Below, in pieces: positions 45,407 to 55,337 of a DNA stretch of 64,000 nucleotides (position 1 is its first letter; each line of letters opens with the position of its first letter). The DNA is taken from assembly GCA_030656145.1 (NCBI GenBank), contig JAUSOF010000033.1:124001-188000 (forward strand), written 5' to 3'. Under the pieces are notes generated by a model. It was not told the origin of the DNA and did not search any database. It worked only from the letters and a program-made list of their open reading frames with translations. The position numbers and the translations under genes are program-made. Source of the stretch: Pseudomonas sp. Lineage in GTDB: Bacteria; Pseudomonadota; Gammaproteobacteria; Pseudomonadales; Pseudomonadaceae.

Positions 45407-48016
45407 TCAGTTGGTGGTCGATTCCAGGAAGTCCTGGGCGAAGCGCTGCAGCACGCCGCCGGCCTGGTAAACCGAGACTTCATCGTTGCTGTCCAGACGG
45501 CAGGTCATTGGCACATCGATACGCTCACCATTCTTGCGATGGATGACCAGGGTCAGATCGGCACGCGGCTTGAGCTCACCCACCACGTCATAGGTCTCGG
45601 TGCCATCGATGCCCAGAGTCAGGCGAGTGGTACCTGGCTTGAACTCCAGCGGCAGCACGCCCATGCCGAGCAGGTTGGTGCGGTGGATACGCTCGAAGCC
45701 TTCAGCGGCGATGGCTTCCACGCCGGCCAGTCGCACACCCTTGGCGGCCCAGTCCCGCGAAGAACCCTGGCCGTAGTCGGCACCAGCCACGATGATCAGC
45801 GGCTGCTTGCGCTCCATATAGGTTTCGATGGCTTCCCACATACGGGTCACCTTGCCTTCCGGCTCGATACGCGTCAGCGACCCCTTCTTCACCTGACCAT
45901 CGACCACGGCCATCTCGTTAACCAGCTGCGGGTTGGCGAAGGTGGCGCGCTGCGCGGTCAAATGGTCGCCCCTATGAGTCGCGTAGGAGTTGAAGTCCTC
46001 TTCCGGCAGACCCATCTTGTGCAAATACTCACCAGCGGCACTGTCGAGCATGATGGCGTTGGACGGCGACAGATGGTCAGTGGTGATGTTATCCGGCAGC
46101 ACGGCCAGCGGCCGCATGCCCTTGAGCGTTCGCTCGCCGGCCAGCGCGCCTTCCCAGTACGGCGGACGACGGATATAGGTGGACATCGGCCGCCAGTCGT
46201 ACAACGGCGCGACCTTCGGGCCGGTGTCCTCTTCAATGGCGAACATCGGGATGTAAACCTGGCGGAACTGCTCCGGCTTGACCGCAGCCTTGACCACCGC
46301 GTTGATTTCCTCGTCGCTTGGCCAAATATCCTTCAGGCGGATTTCCTTGCCGTCGACGACTGCCAGCACATCCTTCTCGATATCGAAGCGCATGGTGCCG
46401 GCAATGGCGTAGGCCACTACCAGTGGCGGCGAGGCCAGGAAAGCCTGCTTGGCATAGGGGTGGATACGCCCGTCGAAGTTGCGGTTGCCCGACAACACGG
46501 CGGTGGCGTATAGGTCGCGGTCGATGATTTCCTGCTGAATCTTCGGGTCCAGTGCACCGGACATGCCATTGCAGGTGGTACAGGCGAAGGCCACCACACC
46601 GAAGCCGAGGGCCTCCAGCTCCTTGGTCAGGCCGGCCTCGTCCAGATACATGGACACCGTCTTGGAGCCGGGCGCCAGCGAGGACTTGACCCAGGGCTTG
46701 CGGGTCAGGCCGAGCTTGTTGGCGTTGCGTGCCAGCAGGCCAGCGGCAATCACGTTGCGCGGGTTGCTGGTGTTGGTGCAGCTGGTGATGGCGGCGATGA
46801 TCACCGCGCCATCGGGCATCAGGCCCTGGGCCTCTTCGGCGCGGGCCTTGTCCAGGTCGACGGCAATTCCGCGCGCCGCCAGGTCGGCGACCGGCAGACG
46901 ACGGTGCGGATTGCTTGGGCCGGCCAGGGTGCGTACGACAGTGGACAGGTCGAATTTGAGCACACGCTCGTACTCGGCATTGACCAGACTGTCAGCCCAC
47001 AGACCGGTAGTCTTGGCATACAGCTCGACCAGCTTGACCTGCTCGTCGTCACGCCCGGTAAGCGTGAGGTAATCGATGGTCTGCTGGTCGATGGCGAACA
47101 TCGCCGCCGTGGCGCCGTATTCCGGGGCCATGTTGGAAATAGTCGCGCGATCGCCGAGGGTCAGCGCAGCAGAGCCTTCACCGTAGAACTCGAGCCAGGC
47201 GCCGACGACTTTTTCCTTGCGCAGAAACTCGGTCAGCGACAGCACCACGTCGGTGGCAGTAATACCTGGCTGTGGTTTGCCGGAAAGCGCCACACCAATG
47301 ATATCGGGCAGGCGCATCCAGGACGCACGGCCGAGCATGACGTTCTCCGCTTCCAGGCCGCCAACGCCGATGGCGATCACGCCCAGGGCATCGACGTGCG
47401 GAGTGTGACTGTCAGTACCGACGCAGGTGTCCGGGAAGGCCACGCCCTCACGCACCTGGATCACTGGCGACATCTTCTCCAGATTGATCTGGTGCATGAT
47501 GCCGTTGCCCGGCGGGATCACGTCGACGTTCTTGAACGCCTGTTTGGTCCAGTTGATGAAGTGGAAGCGGTCCTCGTTGCGGCGATCCTCGATGGCGCGG
47601 TTCTTCTCGAATGCCTGCGGGTCAAAACCGCCGCATTCCACCGCCAGCGAATGGTCGACGATCAGCTGCACCGGCACCACCGGATTGACCTGCGCCGGGT
47701 CACCACCTTGATCGGCGATGGCGTCACGCAGGCCGGCCAGGTCGACCAGCGCGGTCTGGCCAAGGATGTCGTGGCAGACCACGCGGGCCGGATACCAGGG
47801 GAAGTCCAGGTCGCACTTGCGCTCGATAAACTGGCTCAACGAGGCGGTCAGCGTGGCTGGGTCACAACGGCGCACCAGGTTTTCCGCCAGCACCCGCGAG
47901 CTATAGGGCAGCTTGTCATAGGCACCCGGCTGGATCGCATCGACCGCAGCGCGGGTATCGAAGTAATCCAGGGCGGTGCCGGGCAGGGATTTGCGGTATT
48001 GGCTATTCATGGTCAT
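45407..48016 (-). CDS. acnD: 2-methylcitrate dehydratase, Fe-S dependent
   Basis: AcnD is an aconitase-family enzyme that dehydrates 2-methylcitrate to 2-methylaconitate in propionate breakdown. The 869-residue protein has the aconitase signature [26 protein letters not shown], cluster Cys residues in [14 protein letters not shown] and [10 protein letters not shown], and the swivel motif [20 protein letters not shown] 48016 overlaps the prpC stop (ATGA) and has AAGGA six bases upstream; ATG 48010 is a less likely start. It works with PrpF in place of PrpD. Confidence 0.95.
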   Translation of the reverse strand: MTMNSQYRKSLPGTALDYFDTRAAVDAIQPGAYDKLPYSSRVLAENLVRRCDPATLTASLSQFIERKCDLDFPWYPARVVCHDILGQTALVDLAGLRDAIADQGGDPAQVNPVVPVQLIVDHSLAVECGGFDPQAFEKNRAIEDRRNEDRFHFINWTKQAFKNVDVIPPGNGIMHQINLEKMSPVIQVREGVAFPDTCVGTDSHTPHVDALGVIAIGVGGLEAENVMLGRASWMRLPDIIGVALSGKPQPGITATDVVLSLTEFLRKEKVVGAWLEFYGEGSAALTLGDRATISNMAPEYGATAAMFAIDQQTIDYLTLTGRDDEQVKLVELYAKTTGLWADSLVNAEYERVLKFDLSTVVRTLAGPSNPHRRLPVADLAARGIAVDLDKARAEEAQGLMPDGAVIIAAITSCTNTSNPRNVIAAGLLARNANKLGLTRKPWVKSSLAPGSKTVSMYLDEAGLTKELEALGFGVVAFACTTCNGMSGALDPKIQQEIIDRDLYATAVLSGNRNFDGRIHPYAKQAFLASPPLVVAYAIAGTMRFDIEKDVLAVVDGKEIRLKDIWPSDEEINAVVKAAVKPEQFRQVYIPMFAIEEDTGPKVAPLYDWRPMSTYIRRPPYWEGALAGERTLKGMRPLAVLPDNITTDHLSPSNAIMLDSAAGEYLHKMGLPEEDFNSYATHRGDHLTAQRATFANPQLVNEMAVVDGQVKKGSLTRIEPEGKVTRMWEAIETYMERKQPLIIVAGADYGQGSSRDWAAKGVRLAGVEAIAAEGFERIHRTNLLGMGVLPLEFKPGTTRLTLGIDGTETYDVVGELKPRADLTLVIHRKNGERIDVPMTCRLDSNDEVSVYQAGGVLQRFAQDFLESTTN

Positions 48017-49176
48017 GGGCGATCCTTGAGCGGCACGAACTTGAGATCTTCGGGGCCGACATAGTTGGCGCTCGGGCGAATGATCTTGCCGTCGATGCGC
48101 TGCTCGATGACGTGGCTGGACCAGCCCGAAGTACGGGCAATCACGAACAGTGGCGTGAACATGGCGGTCGGAATACCCATCATGTGGTAGCTGACGGCAC
48201 TGAACCAATCGAGGTTGGGGAACATCTTCTTGATGTCCCACATGGTCGACTCCAGCCGCTCGGCGATGTCGTACATTTTCATGTTGCCTTGTTCAGCGCT
48301 GAGGGTCTGAGCCACGCCCTTGATCACGTTGTTGCGCGGATCGCTCACGGTGTAGACCGGGTGACCGAAACCAATCACCACTTCTTTCTTTTCGACGCGG
48401 GCACGAATATCGGCCTCGGCTTCGTCGGGATTGTCGTAGCGCTTCTGAATCTCGAAGGCGACCTCGTTGGCACCGCCATGCTTGGGGCCGCGCAGCGCGC
48501 CGATGCCACCAGCAATGCAGCTGAACATGTCTGAACCCGTGCCGGCGATCACTCGCGAGGCAAAGGTTGAGGCATTGAATTCGTGCTCGGCATAGAGGAC
48601 CAGCGAGGTGTGCATAGCCCGCACCCACGACTCGCGCGGTGCCTCGCCATGCAGCAGGTGGAGGAAGTGACCGCCAATGGAGTCGTCGTCGGTTTCCACA
48701 TCTATACGCTTGCCGTTATGGCTGAAGTGGTACCAGTACAACAGCATGGAGCCCAGAGAAGCCATCAGCTTGTCGGCGATGTCGCGCGCGCCTGGATGAT
48801 TGTGGTCATCCTTCTCCGGCGACAGGCAGCCCAGCACCGACACACCCGTGCGCATCACATCCATCGGGTGGGCAGATGGCGGCAGCTGCTCCAGAGCGGT
48901 TTTCAGTGCCGCTGGCAGACCACGCAGGGCCTTGAGCTTGGCCTTGTAACCGGCCAGCTCGGCGGCATTGGGCAACTTGCCGTGCACCAACAGGTGAGCG
49001 ATTTCCTCGAACTCGCAGGCAGTGGCGACATCGAGGATGTCATAGCCACGGTAGTGCAGGTCGTTCCCGCTGCGACCGACGGTGCACAGCGCGGTATTAC
49101 CGGCGGCGGTTCCGCTCAGGGCTACGGATTTCTTCGGCTTGAAGCCCGGGGTAGTGGTTTCTGGGGTCGTGCTCAT
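48013..49176 (-). CDS. prpC: 2-methylcitrate synthase
   Basis: PrpC joins propionyl-CoA with oxaloacetate to give 2-methylcitrate. The 387-residue citrate-synthase-fold protein carries the catalytic His residues in [16 protein letters not shown] LRGPKHGG and [16 protein letters not shown], and the Asp near the C-terminus in the [13 protein letters not shown] segment. It is shorter than housekeeping citrate synthase, as expected. It overlaps acnD by four bases and follows prpB by 103 bases. Confidence 0.95.
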   Translation of the reverse strand: MSTTPETTTPGFKPKKSVALSGTAAGNTALCTVGRSGNDLHYRGYDILDVATACEFEEIAHLLVHGKLPNAAELAGYKAKLKALRGLPAALKTALEQLPPSAHPMDVMRTGVSVLGCLSPEKDDHNHPGARDIADKLMASLGSMLLYWYHFSHNGKRIDVETDDDSIGGHFLHLLHGEAPRESWVRAMHTSLVLYAEHEFNASTFASRVIAGTGSDMFSCIAGGIGALRGPKHGGANEVAFEIQKRYDNPDEAEADIRARVEKKEVVIGFGHPVYTVSDPRNNVIKGVAQTLSAEQGNMKMYDIAERLESTMWDIKKMFPNLDWFSAVSYHMMGIPTAMFTPLFVIARTSGWSSHVIEQRIDGKIIRPSANYVGPEDLKFVPLKDRP

Positions 49177-49248
49177 CAGGTGTCTCTCCTCGTCCGATCC
49201 GGTCGGGTATTTCTTGTTATGCGCAGGCCGCAGCGGCTCGCGCGCCGG

Positions 49249-50145
49249 TTATTTCTTGGCGGCGAACAGCGCGTCGAGATGCTGCTCGAAGGCGTGGTAG
49301 TTGATGCGCTCGTAGAGCTCCATGCGGGTCTGCATGGTGTCGATCACATTCTTCTGGGTGCCATCACGGCGCAGCGCGGTGTAGACATTTTCCGCCGCCT
49401 TGTTCATGGCGCGGAAGGCCGACAGCGGGTAGAGCACCAGGGACACGTCGACGCTGGCCAGCTCTTCGGTGGTGTACAGCGGCGTGGCGCCAAACTCGGT
49501 GATATTGGCCAGGATCGGCGCCTTGAGGCGGTCGGCAAAGGTCTTGTACATCGCCAGTTCGGTGATCGCCTCGGGGAAGATCATGTCGGCGCCGGCCTCG
49601 ATGCAAGCCTCTGCGCGATCCAGCGCCGAGTTCAGGCCTTCCACCGCCAGCGCATCGGTGCGCGCCATGATCACGAAACTGTCGTCGGTACGCGCATCCA
49701 CTGCGGCCTTGATCCGGTCGACCATCTCCTGCAGGGTGACAATCTCCTTGTTCGGCCGATGGCCGCAGCGCTTGGCGCCGACCTGGTCTTCAATGTGAAT
49801 CGCCGCGGCGCCAAACTTGATCATCGACTTGACGGTGCGTGCCACGTTGAACGCCGAAGAACCAAAGCCGGTGTCGACATCCACCAGCAGCGGCAGGTCG
49901 CAGACATCGGTAATCCGCCGCACGTCGGTCAGCACATCATCCAACCCGGTGATACCCAGATCCGGCAGACCGAGGGAGCCAGCAGCCACACCGCCGCCCG
50001 ACAGGTAGATTGCCTTGAAGCCGGCGCGCTTGGCCAGCAAGGCATGGTTGGCGTTGATCGCACCCACAACCTGCAGCGGATGCTCTGCGGCCACTGCATC
50101 GCGAAAACGTTGACCGGGACTGCTCTGGATAGAAAGCTGACTCAT
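49249..50145 (-). CDS. prpB: Methylisocitrate lyase
   Basis: PrpB splits 2-methylisocitrate into succinate and pyruvate. The 298-residue ICL-family protein has the catalytic KRCGH loop ([12 protein letters not shown]), Mg-binding VDVDTGFG and IHIEDQ, and the N-terminal [14 protein letters not shown] segment. Its ATG overlaps the stop of the GntR gene (ATGA), so regulator and enzyme are co-translated. GAGGTGAG upstream is its ribosome site. Confidence 0.96.
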   Translation of the reverse strand: MSQLSIQSSPGQRFRDAVAAEHPLQVVGAINANHALLAKRAGFKAIYLSGGGVAAGSLGLPDLGITGLDDVLTDVRRITDVCDLPLLVDVDTGFGSSAFNVARTVKSMIKFGAAAIHIEDQVGAKRCGHRPNKEIVTLQEMVDRIKAAVDARTDDSFVIMARTDALAVEGLNSALDRAEACIEAGADMIFPEAITELAMYKTFADRLKAPILANITEFGATPLYTTEELASVDVSLVLYPLSAFRAMNKAAENVYTALRRDGTQKNVIDTMQTRMELYERINYHAFEQHLDALFAAKK

Positions 50146-50879
50146 GACTCACCTCGGGGTTTGGCTGTCTTGGTTGGCGCGCCCTGCTCCATGTTCATGG
50201 TGAAGTGGCGCTCGATATTGCGTTTGGATGCCCCGATATGACGGCGCATCAACAACTCAGCGAGCTCGCCATCACGTTCGGCGATGGCGTCAAGAATGCG
50301 GTGGTGCTCGGCAAACGCCTGGCGCGGCCGGTTGGGTATGGCCGAGAACTGCAGGCGGTACATGCGCACTAACTGATACAGCTCGCCGCAGAGCATTTGC
50401 ACCAGGGTGCGATTGCCGCTGCCCTGAATGATCCGGTAGTGGAAGTCGAAATCGCCTTCCTGCTGGTAATAGCCGACACCCGCCTTGAAGGCCTCATCCT
50501 GCTCATGCAGGTCGAGCACCCGGCGCAGGTCATCTATTTCAGCCTGGCTCATGCGCTCGGCCGCCAGGCGGCAAGCCATGCCCTCCAGCGACTCGCGAAT
50601 CTCATACAGCTCGATCAGCTCGGCGTGATCGAGCGACACCACCCGCGCGCCCACATGAGGAATGCGCACCAATAGGCGCTGACCCTCCAGCCGGTGAATC
50701 GCTTCGCGCAACGGCCCGCGACTAATGCCGTAGGTACGCGCCAGTTCCGGCTCGGAGATCTTGCTGCCTGGGGCGATCTCGCCTTTGACGATGGCAGCTT
50801 GAATGCGGCGAAAAACATGCTCAGACAGCGTTTCCGAGTCATCTTGGACGATGCGGGGCAACTCACCGATATCGGGCAT
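50142..50879 (-). CDS. GntR-family (FCD) regulator of the methylcitrate operon
   Basis: A 245-residue regulator with an N-terminal GntR winged helix ([31 protein letters not shown]) and a C-terminal all-helical FCD domain, whose likely metal/ligand residues include the His in [13 protein letters not shown] and in EHHRILDAI. As first gene of the prp operon it probably represses it and is released by a methylcitrate-cycle intermediate. ATG 50879 fits the family; the longer frame reads through the promoter. TGTCGACA palindromes flank the promoter. Confidence 0.9.
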   Translation of the reverse strand: MPDIGELPRIVQDDSETLSEHVFRRIQAAIVKGEIAPGSKISEPELARTYGISRGPLREAIHRLEGQRLLVRIPHVGARVVSLDHAELIELYEIRESLEGMACRLAAERMSQAEIDDLRRVLDLHEQDEAFKAGVGYYQQEGDFDFHYRIIQGSGNRTLVQMLCGELYQLVRMYRLQFSAIPNRPRQAFAEHHRILDAIAERDGELAELLMRRHIGASKRNIERHFTMNMEQGAPTKTAKPRGES

Positions 50880-50963
50880 ATTGTCGACACTACCTTCTGG
50901 ATTTGACAAAAAATTACCTGAAGGCGGAGTTTTTGTCAAACAACTACCCTGCACTGTCGACAA
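50880..50963 (-). promoter_or_regulatory. prp operon promoter with GntR-type operators
   Basis: On the minus strand TTGACA (50934-50939) lies 17 bases before TAATTT (50911-50916). TGTCGACA palindromes at 50882-50889 and 50955-50962 flank it, each one base short of TTGTCGACAA. An 11-bp inverted repeat TTTGACAAAAA/TTTTTGTCAAA (50902-50912, 50930-50940) covers the -35 box. Confidence 0.6.
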
Positions 50964-51047
50964 TCTGCGGGATACTAAAAAGTTATGTAGCGCCGCCTAC
51001 TCACGATCAAACGCACATAAGCGTCTGTCGCAGCAGCAAAACCTCCG

Positions 51048-51056
51048 TGATAGAAT
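51048..51056 (+). promoter_or_regulatory. Extended -10 promoter element for the protease/7TM/ATP-grasp operon
   Basis: TGATAGAAT forms an extended -10 element. No good -35 is visible. Downstream, CCTGGTTTTA (51076-51085) and TAAAACCAGG (51105-51114) form a 10-bp hairpin in the leader. The 50880-51183 gap holds nothing else. Confidence 0.45.
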
Positions 51057-51183
51057 GCGGCCCATCTTTGCCTGGCCTGGTTTTACGGCCGAGCTTGCTA
51101 GAGTTAAAACCAGGCGCAGCGCGCCATGCCGCATCGCCCGCGGGGCCTGTTATCTGACGACCGCGCTACATCTATTAGGATTT

Positions 51184-51735
51184 ATGAGACTCAAGCCCTT
51201 CGCCTTGCTGTTCAGCACACTGTTACTGCCAGGTATAGGCCTCGCCGCCTCAGAGAAGGCCATATACGGCCTGAATGAATACGTCATGCTGTTCAATCTC
51301 GGCCTGCAGGTACCCGCCAAGCTGGATACTGGCGCCAAAACGGCCTCTTTGAGCGCGCGTGATATTGAGCGATTCAAGCGTGACGGAGAGTCCTGGGTGC
51401 GTTTCTACCTGGCGATTGACGATACCCATGCGCACCCTATAGAGCGCCCGCTGGCACGGATCAGCAGAATCAAACGGCGTGCGGGCGACTATGATCCAGA
51501 AGAAGAAAAAACCTACACCGCACGCCCGGTAATCCAGCTGGATATCTGCATGGGTGAAGCGTTGCGTTCAATAGAAGTGAACTTGACCGACCGCAGTGCA
51601 TTCCAATACCCGTTATTGATCGGCTCTGAAGCGCTAAAACGATTCAGTGCACTGGTCGACCCAAGCCTAAAATACGCAGCAGGGAAACCTGGCTGCACCC
51701 CTGACGCAAACGTTGGCGCCACCCCTAATGAGTAA
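51184..51735 (+). CDS. Retropepsin-like aspartic protease (RimB / Zn_protease family), secreted
   Basis: A 183-residue precursor with a signal peptide (MRLKPFALLFSTLLLPGIGLAA) and a domain of the family annotated as ATP-dependent zinc protease or RimB. The family is pepsin-like: VPAKLDTGAKTASLSA carries the DTG/DTGA active site and PLLIGSEALKRFSALVDPS the paired motif. The product is probably periplasmic. It is the first gene of a three-gene operon, with five bases before the next gene. Relatives are associated with RimK-like amide ligases and may trim added amino acids. Confidence 0.85.
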   Translation: MRLKPFALLFSTLLLPGIGLAASEKAIYGLNEYVMLFNLGLQVPAKLDTGAKTASLSARDIERFKRDGESWVRFYLAIDDTHAHPIERPLARISRIKRRAGDYDPEEEKTYTARPVIQLDICMGEALRSIEVNLTDRSAFQYPLLIGSEALKRFSALVDPSLKYAAGKPGCTPDANVGATPNE

Positions 51736-51740
51736 TACCT

Positions 51741-53267
51741 ATGCGCTCTCTTAACCTGCATCTGAAAGTCCTGATTACGCTCCTGGTGGGTTTGGGCATT
51801 CTGATTACGGCCTACCAGATTTTCATTCTGGGTATTCCGCTAACCGAAGATGAAACCGATGACCTGTGGAATATCGACGCCAGAGTCGAGTTCCAGGCCA
51901 GCCCGCGCGAGCCGGTCAAGCTGCAAATGTTCGTGCCACCCCTGAATCAGGACTACGTCAGCCTTAACGAGAGCTTCATCTCCAACAATTATGGCGTGAG
52001 CATCAATCGCGCCAATGGTAATCGCAAGGTCACCTGGTCTGCCCGCCGCGCCAACGGCAAACAAACCCTTTACTACCGGCTGGTATTAACCAAACGCTAC
52101 AGTGGCGAACAAGCCAAAAGCACGGGGCCGATTTTCCGCGACAGCATCCCAGTGGAAGGTGCCGAGAAGATTGCCGCTGAAGCCCTGCTCGCGCCAATCC
52201 GCCAGCACTCTGCCGACGTAGAAACCTTCATCAGCGAGACCATTAAGCGGGTTAGCAACGTCAACGACGACAACGTCAAACTGTTGCTGGGCGGCGATGC
52301 CTCCACTGCAAACAAAGCCAATGCCATCGAACTGCTGCTGTCCATTGCCCATGTACCAATGGAGCGCGTGCACACCGTACGCCTCGCTGCCGATATCCAG
52401 CAAAGCCCTGAGCTTTGGCTACGCAGTTTCAACGGTGAAAAATGGCTCTACTTCAACCCCGAATCCGGCCAGCAAGGCATGCCTACAGACCGCCTGATCT
52501 GGTGGGTCGGCGATGAAAGCCTGGTCACGCTTGAGGGCGGCAAGCAGGCGCAAGTCAATTTCACCCTGAGCAACAGCGAGATGAACGCCATCCGCCTGGC
52601 CAAACTGACTGACGAAAACACCGACGCCGACTTCCTTGAGTACTCCCTCTACGGCCTGCCGCTTTCTACCCAGCAGACCTTCCAGATCATGATGGTGATC
52701 CCCATCGGCGTGCTGGTGATCCTGATCCTGCGCAACCTTGGCGGCCTGCAAACCCTGGGGACATTTACGCCGGTACTGATTGCCTTGGCTTTCCGTGAAA
52801 CCCAGCTGGGCTTCGGCATCATCCTGTTCACGATCATTACCGCCCTGGGCCTGTCATTACGCTCCTACCTCGAACACCTGAAGCTACAAATGCTGCCCAG
52901 ATTGTCAGTGGTCTTGACCTTTGTGGTGGTACTGATCGCGGTAATCAGCCTGCTCAGCCATAAACTCGGCCTCGATCGCGGCCTCTCGGTGGCACTGTTC
53001 CCGATGGTAATTCTGACCATGACCATCGAACGCCTGTCGATCACCTGGGAAGAGCGTGGCGGTGGTCATGCCTTCAAGGTCGCCATTGGCACCCTGGTAG
53101 CCGCAACCCTGGCTCACCTGCTGATGAGCGTGCCGCAGCTGACCTACTTCGTCTTCACCTTCCCGGCTGTACTGATGATCCTGGTGGGCTTCATGCTGGC
53201 GATGGGCCGTTATCGCGGCTACCGCCTGACCGAACTTTTTCGCTTCAAAGCCTTCCTGAAGGATTGA
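51741..53267 (+). CDS. Inactive transglutaminase fused to a seven-helix membrane domain
   Basis: A 508-residue membrane protein. An N-terminal anchor (VLITLLVGLGILITAYQIFIL) leads into a periplasmic beta-rich domain and an inactive transglutaminase-like region (residues about 60-300). About seven helices follow from residue 310 (FQIMMVIPIGVLVILILRNLGG onward). I see no Cys nucleophile in the transglutaminase part. The domain pair is known from comparative genomics in predicted peptide-modification loci. It is co-encoded with the protease and an ATP-grasp ligase. Confidence 0.85.
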   Translation: MRSLNLHLKVLITLLVGLGILITAYQIFILGIPLTEDETDDLWNIDARVEFQASPREPVKLQMFVPPLNQDYVSLNESFISNNYGVSINRANGNRKVTWSARRANGKQTLYYRLVLTKRYSGEQAKSTGPIFRDSIPVEGAEKIAAEALLAPIRQHSADVETFISETIKRVSNVNDDNVKLLLGGDASTANKANAIELLLSIAHVPMERVHTVRLAADIQQSPELWLRSFNGEKWLYFNPESGQQGMPTDRLIWWVGDESLVTLEGGKQAQVNFTLSNSEMNAIRLAKLTDENTDADFLEYSLYGLPLSTQQTFQIMMVIPIGVLVILILRNLGGLQTLGTFTPVLIALAFRETQLGFGIILFTIITALGLSLRSYLEHLKLQMLPRLSVVLTFVVVLIAVISLLSHKLGLDRGLSVALFPMVILTMTIERLSITWEERGGGHAFKVAIGTLVAATLAHLLMSVPQLTYFVFTFPAVLMILVGFMLAMGRYRGYRLTELFRFKAFLKD

Positions 53268-53270
53268 GCA

Positions 53271-54257
53271 ATGCTAGGTCTCTGGAAAACATGGAAGGCC
53301 CTTGAAGCCAAAGGCATCATGGGCATCAACCGACGCAATGCGGACTACGTGCTGAAGTACAACAAGCGCAACCTGTATCCGATTGTCGATGACAAGATCA
53401 TCACCAAGGAACGCGCCATCGCAGCCGGTATCGATGTACCGGAAATGTATGGCGTGATCGAGACTGAAAAAGGTATCGATAAGCTGCGCGAGATCATCGG
53501 CGACCGCCCGGACTTCGTGGTCAAGCCAGCGCAAGGTGCTGGCGGTGACGGCATTCTGGTCATCGCCGACCGCTTTGAAGACAAGTACAGGACGGTCTCT
53601 GGCAAAATCATCAGCCACGAGGAAATTGAACACCAGATTTCCAGCATCCTCACCGGCCTTTATTCACTGGGCGGTCACCGTGACCGCGCACTGATCGAGT
53701 ACCGTGTAACCCCCGACCCGATCTTCAAGAGCATCAGCTACGAAGGTGTGCCTGACATTCGCATCATTGTGCTGATGGGCTACCCGGTGATGGCCATGCT
53801 CCGCCTGCCGACCCGCCAGTCCGGCGGCAAGGCCAACCTGCACCAGGGCGCCATTGGTGTGGGCGTAGATCTGGCTACCGGCGTGACCCTGCGCGGCACC
53901 TGGCTGAACAATAAAATCAGCAAGCACCCCGATACCACCAACTCGGTGGACGGCGTTCAGCTACCCAACTGGGATGGCTTTATGAAGCTTGCCGCAGGCT
54001 GCTATGAATTGTGCGGCCTCGGCTATATCGGTGTGGACATGGTTCTCGATCAGGAGAAAGGTCCACTGATTCTCGAGCTCAACGCGCGCCCCGGCCTGAA
54101 TATTCAGATCGCCAACGACTGCGGCCTTACCCACCGCACCCACGCGGTAGAAGCGCGACTGGCCGAACTGGCGAAAAAAGGCATAACCGAGACTCCGGAA
54201 GAACGCATGCGTTTTTCCCAGACGCTGTTTGGCCACGTCCCGAAAGCTGATAGCTGA
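53271..54257 (+). CDS. RimK-like ATP-grasp ligase
   Basis: A 328-residue alpha-L-glutamate-ligase-like ATP-grasp enzyme that probably forms an amide or peptide bond with ATP. ATP-grasp features are FVVKPAQGAGGDGILVI (Lys and Gly-rich loop), DIRIIVLMGYPVMAMLRLP, and the metal site YIGVDMVLDQEKGPLILELNARPGL. No signal or membrane segment is seen, so it acts in the cytoplasm, facing the membrane partner. The gap from the 7TM gene is three bases. The acceptor substrate is unknown. Confidence 0.88.
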   Translation: MLGLWKTWKALEAKGIMGINRRNADYVLKYNKRNLYPIVDDKIITKERAIAAGIDVPEMYGVIETEKGIDKLREIIGDRPDFVVKPAQGAGGDGILVIADRFEDKYRTVSGKIISHEEIEHQISSILTGLYSLGGHRDRALIEYRVTPDPIFKSISYEGVPDIRIIVLMGYPVMAMLRLPTRQSGGKANLHQGAIGVGVDLATGVTLRGTWLNNKISKHPDTTNSVDGVQLPNWDGFMKLAAGCYELCGLGYIGVDMVLDQEKGPLILELNARPGLNIQIANDCGLTHRTHAVEARLAELAKKGITETPEERMRFSQTLFGHVPKADS

Positions 54258-54327
54258 ACCAAAGAGTCTGCCTGTTTTAGCGCTGCTGACGCCGAAACTG
54301 ACCACACTAAAAGCGCGTAACAATCTG

Positions 54328-54363
54328 AATGCCGCTCACGCTAAACACGTGAGCGGCATTTTT
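54328..54363 (+). terminator. Terminator of the protease/7TM/ATP-grasp operon
   Basis: AATGCCGCTCACG (54328-54340) pairs perfectly with 54348-54360 across a seven-base loop, ending in five T residues. Confidence 0.92.
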
Positions 54364-54568
54364 ATGCACAGCCTATTAATTGCGGGAAGATAGGCTAGCC
54401 AGGCAGAACAACGGCGCGCCCGCTACACCCCCATGCCCCAGGTAACCCGTAACGCTTTTGAGTCGAAGCTTCCGACGCCTCAGCCACCCGACAAACATGT
54501 AATCAACGCAAAAGGTTGGCCACGAACAAGCACTTTAATCACCGGCCAGGAACAACAGGCAATCGCCC
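54364..54568. other. Gene-free stretch between the operon terminator and uraH
   Basis: I see no gene, repeat or hairpin here. The 54258-54568 gap contains only the terminator at 54328. Confidence 0.6.
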
Positions 54569-54922
54569 TCAGCTACCGCGGTAGGTGGAATAGCTGTAGG
54601 GGGAAATCAGCAGCGGCACGTGGTAGTGCTCCTGGCTGGCATCGATGCCGAAGCGCAGCACCACCACATCCAGAAAGGCCGGCTCAGGCAGAGCAACGCC
54701 ACGGGCGCGGTAGTAATCACCCGCATGAAAATGCAGCTGATAGACGCCCGAGCGGTAATCATCGCCCTGCAGCACCGGCGCATCACAGCGGCCATCGCTA
54801 TTGGTCAACACGCTGCCAAGCAGCTCTAATCGAGCGCCTTCGACCCGGTACAGCTCAACCTTCAGATCGCTGCCAGGGCAGCCGTGCGCGGCATCTAGAA
54901 CATGTGTAGTCAATCGTCCCAT
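54569..54922 (-). CDS. uraH: 5-hydroxyisourate hydrolase
   Basis: UraH opens 5-hydroxyisourate, the first product of urate oxidation, to OHCU. The 117-residue protein is a transthyretin-related HIUase. It has the N-terminal [23 protein letters not shown], the catalytic His residues (His7-type in LTTHVLD and His in YHVPLLISP) and the C-terminal YRGS tetrapeptide that marks enzymes rather than transthyretins. It is divergent from puuE with a 415-base control region holding two TTGTnnACAA sites. Confidence 0.95.
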   Translation of the reverse strand: MGRLTTHVLDAAHGCPGSDLKVELYRVEGARLELLGSVLTNSDGRCDAPVLQGDDYRSGVYQLHFHAGDYYRARGVALPEPAFLDVVVLRFGIDASQEHYHVPLLISPYSYSTYRGS

Positions 54923-55073
54923 CGCTTAAGGGCGTCTACGCTGAGCACAAGCCCAGGCAGGCACCACACCTCCTCTACTTGTTGTGAATTCGACAGATTT
55001 TTCAGGCTTTGGCGGCCTTGACCTGCGGCAGCATAGCATGTCGAAAAAATATATAAGACAATCTTTAACTTAG

Positions 55074-55083
55074 TTGTACACAA
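55074..55083 (-). promoter_or_regulatory. Candidate GntR operator near uraH
   Basis: TTGTACACAA matches TTGTnnACAA and lies 152 bases upstream of the uraH start. Confidence 0.4.
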
Positions 55084-55253
55084 TAACAGCGGCCTTCAAC
55101 CCGCACAGCTGCCACCCGCTTGCCAGGGAACAAAGCCGAGCAGAAACGCGCAAACCCGTACATTCCAGATAAAACATCTGGCCTGGGTATTTTGCTGAAG
55201 CGGTGTGTTTTTACAAAATAAGCAAATTTTCGATTTACAAAATACAATGCACT

Positions 55254-55263
55254 TTGTATACAA
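55254..55263 (+). promoter_or_regulatory. Candidate GntR operator near puuE
   Basis: TTGTATACAA, a perfect palindrome within an AT-rich region (ACAAAATACAATG nearby), lies 75 bases upstream of the puuE GTG. The remainder of 54923-55337 is AT-rich and without a gene. Confidence 0.5.
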
Positions 55264-55337
55264 TTGATCCATCGCGGCTAGCCACCCTACCCAGGGCCAA
55301 CCCAGTACCCGCAACAATGCCAAAAAGGAAGACTGCA

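Noticed and set aside
46904..48064. 386-codon plus-strand frame
   Set aside because: Antisense to acnD; no domain.
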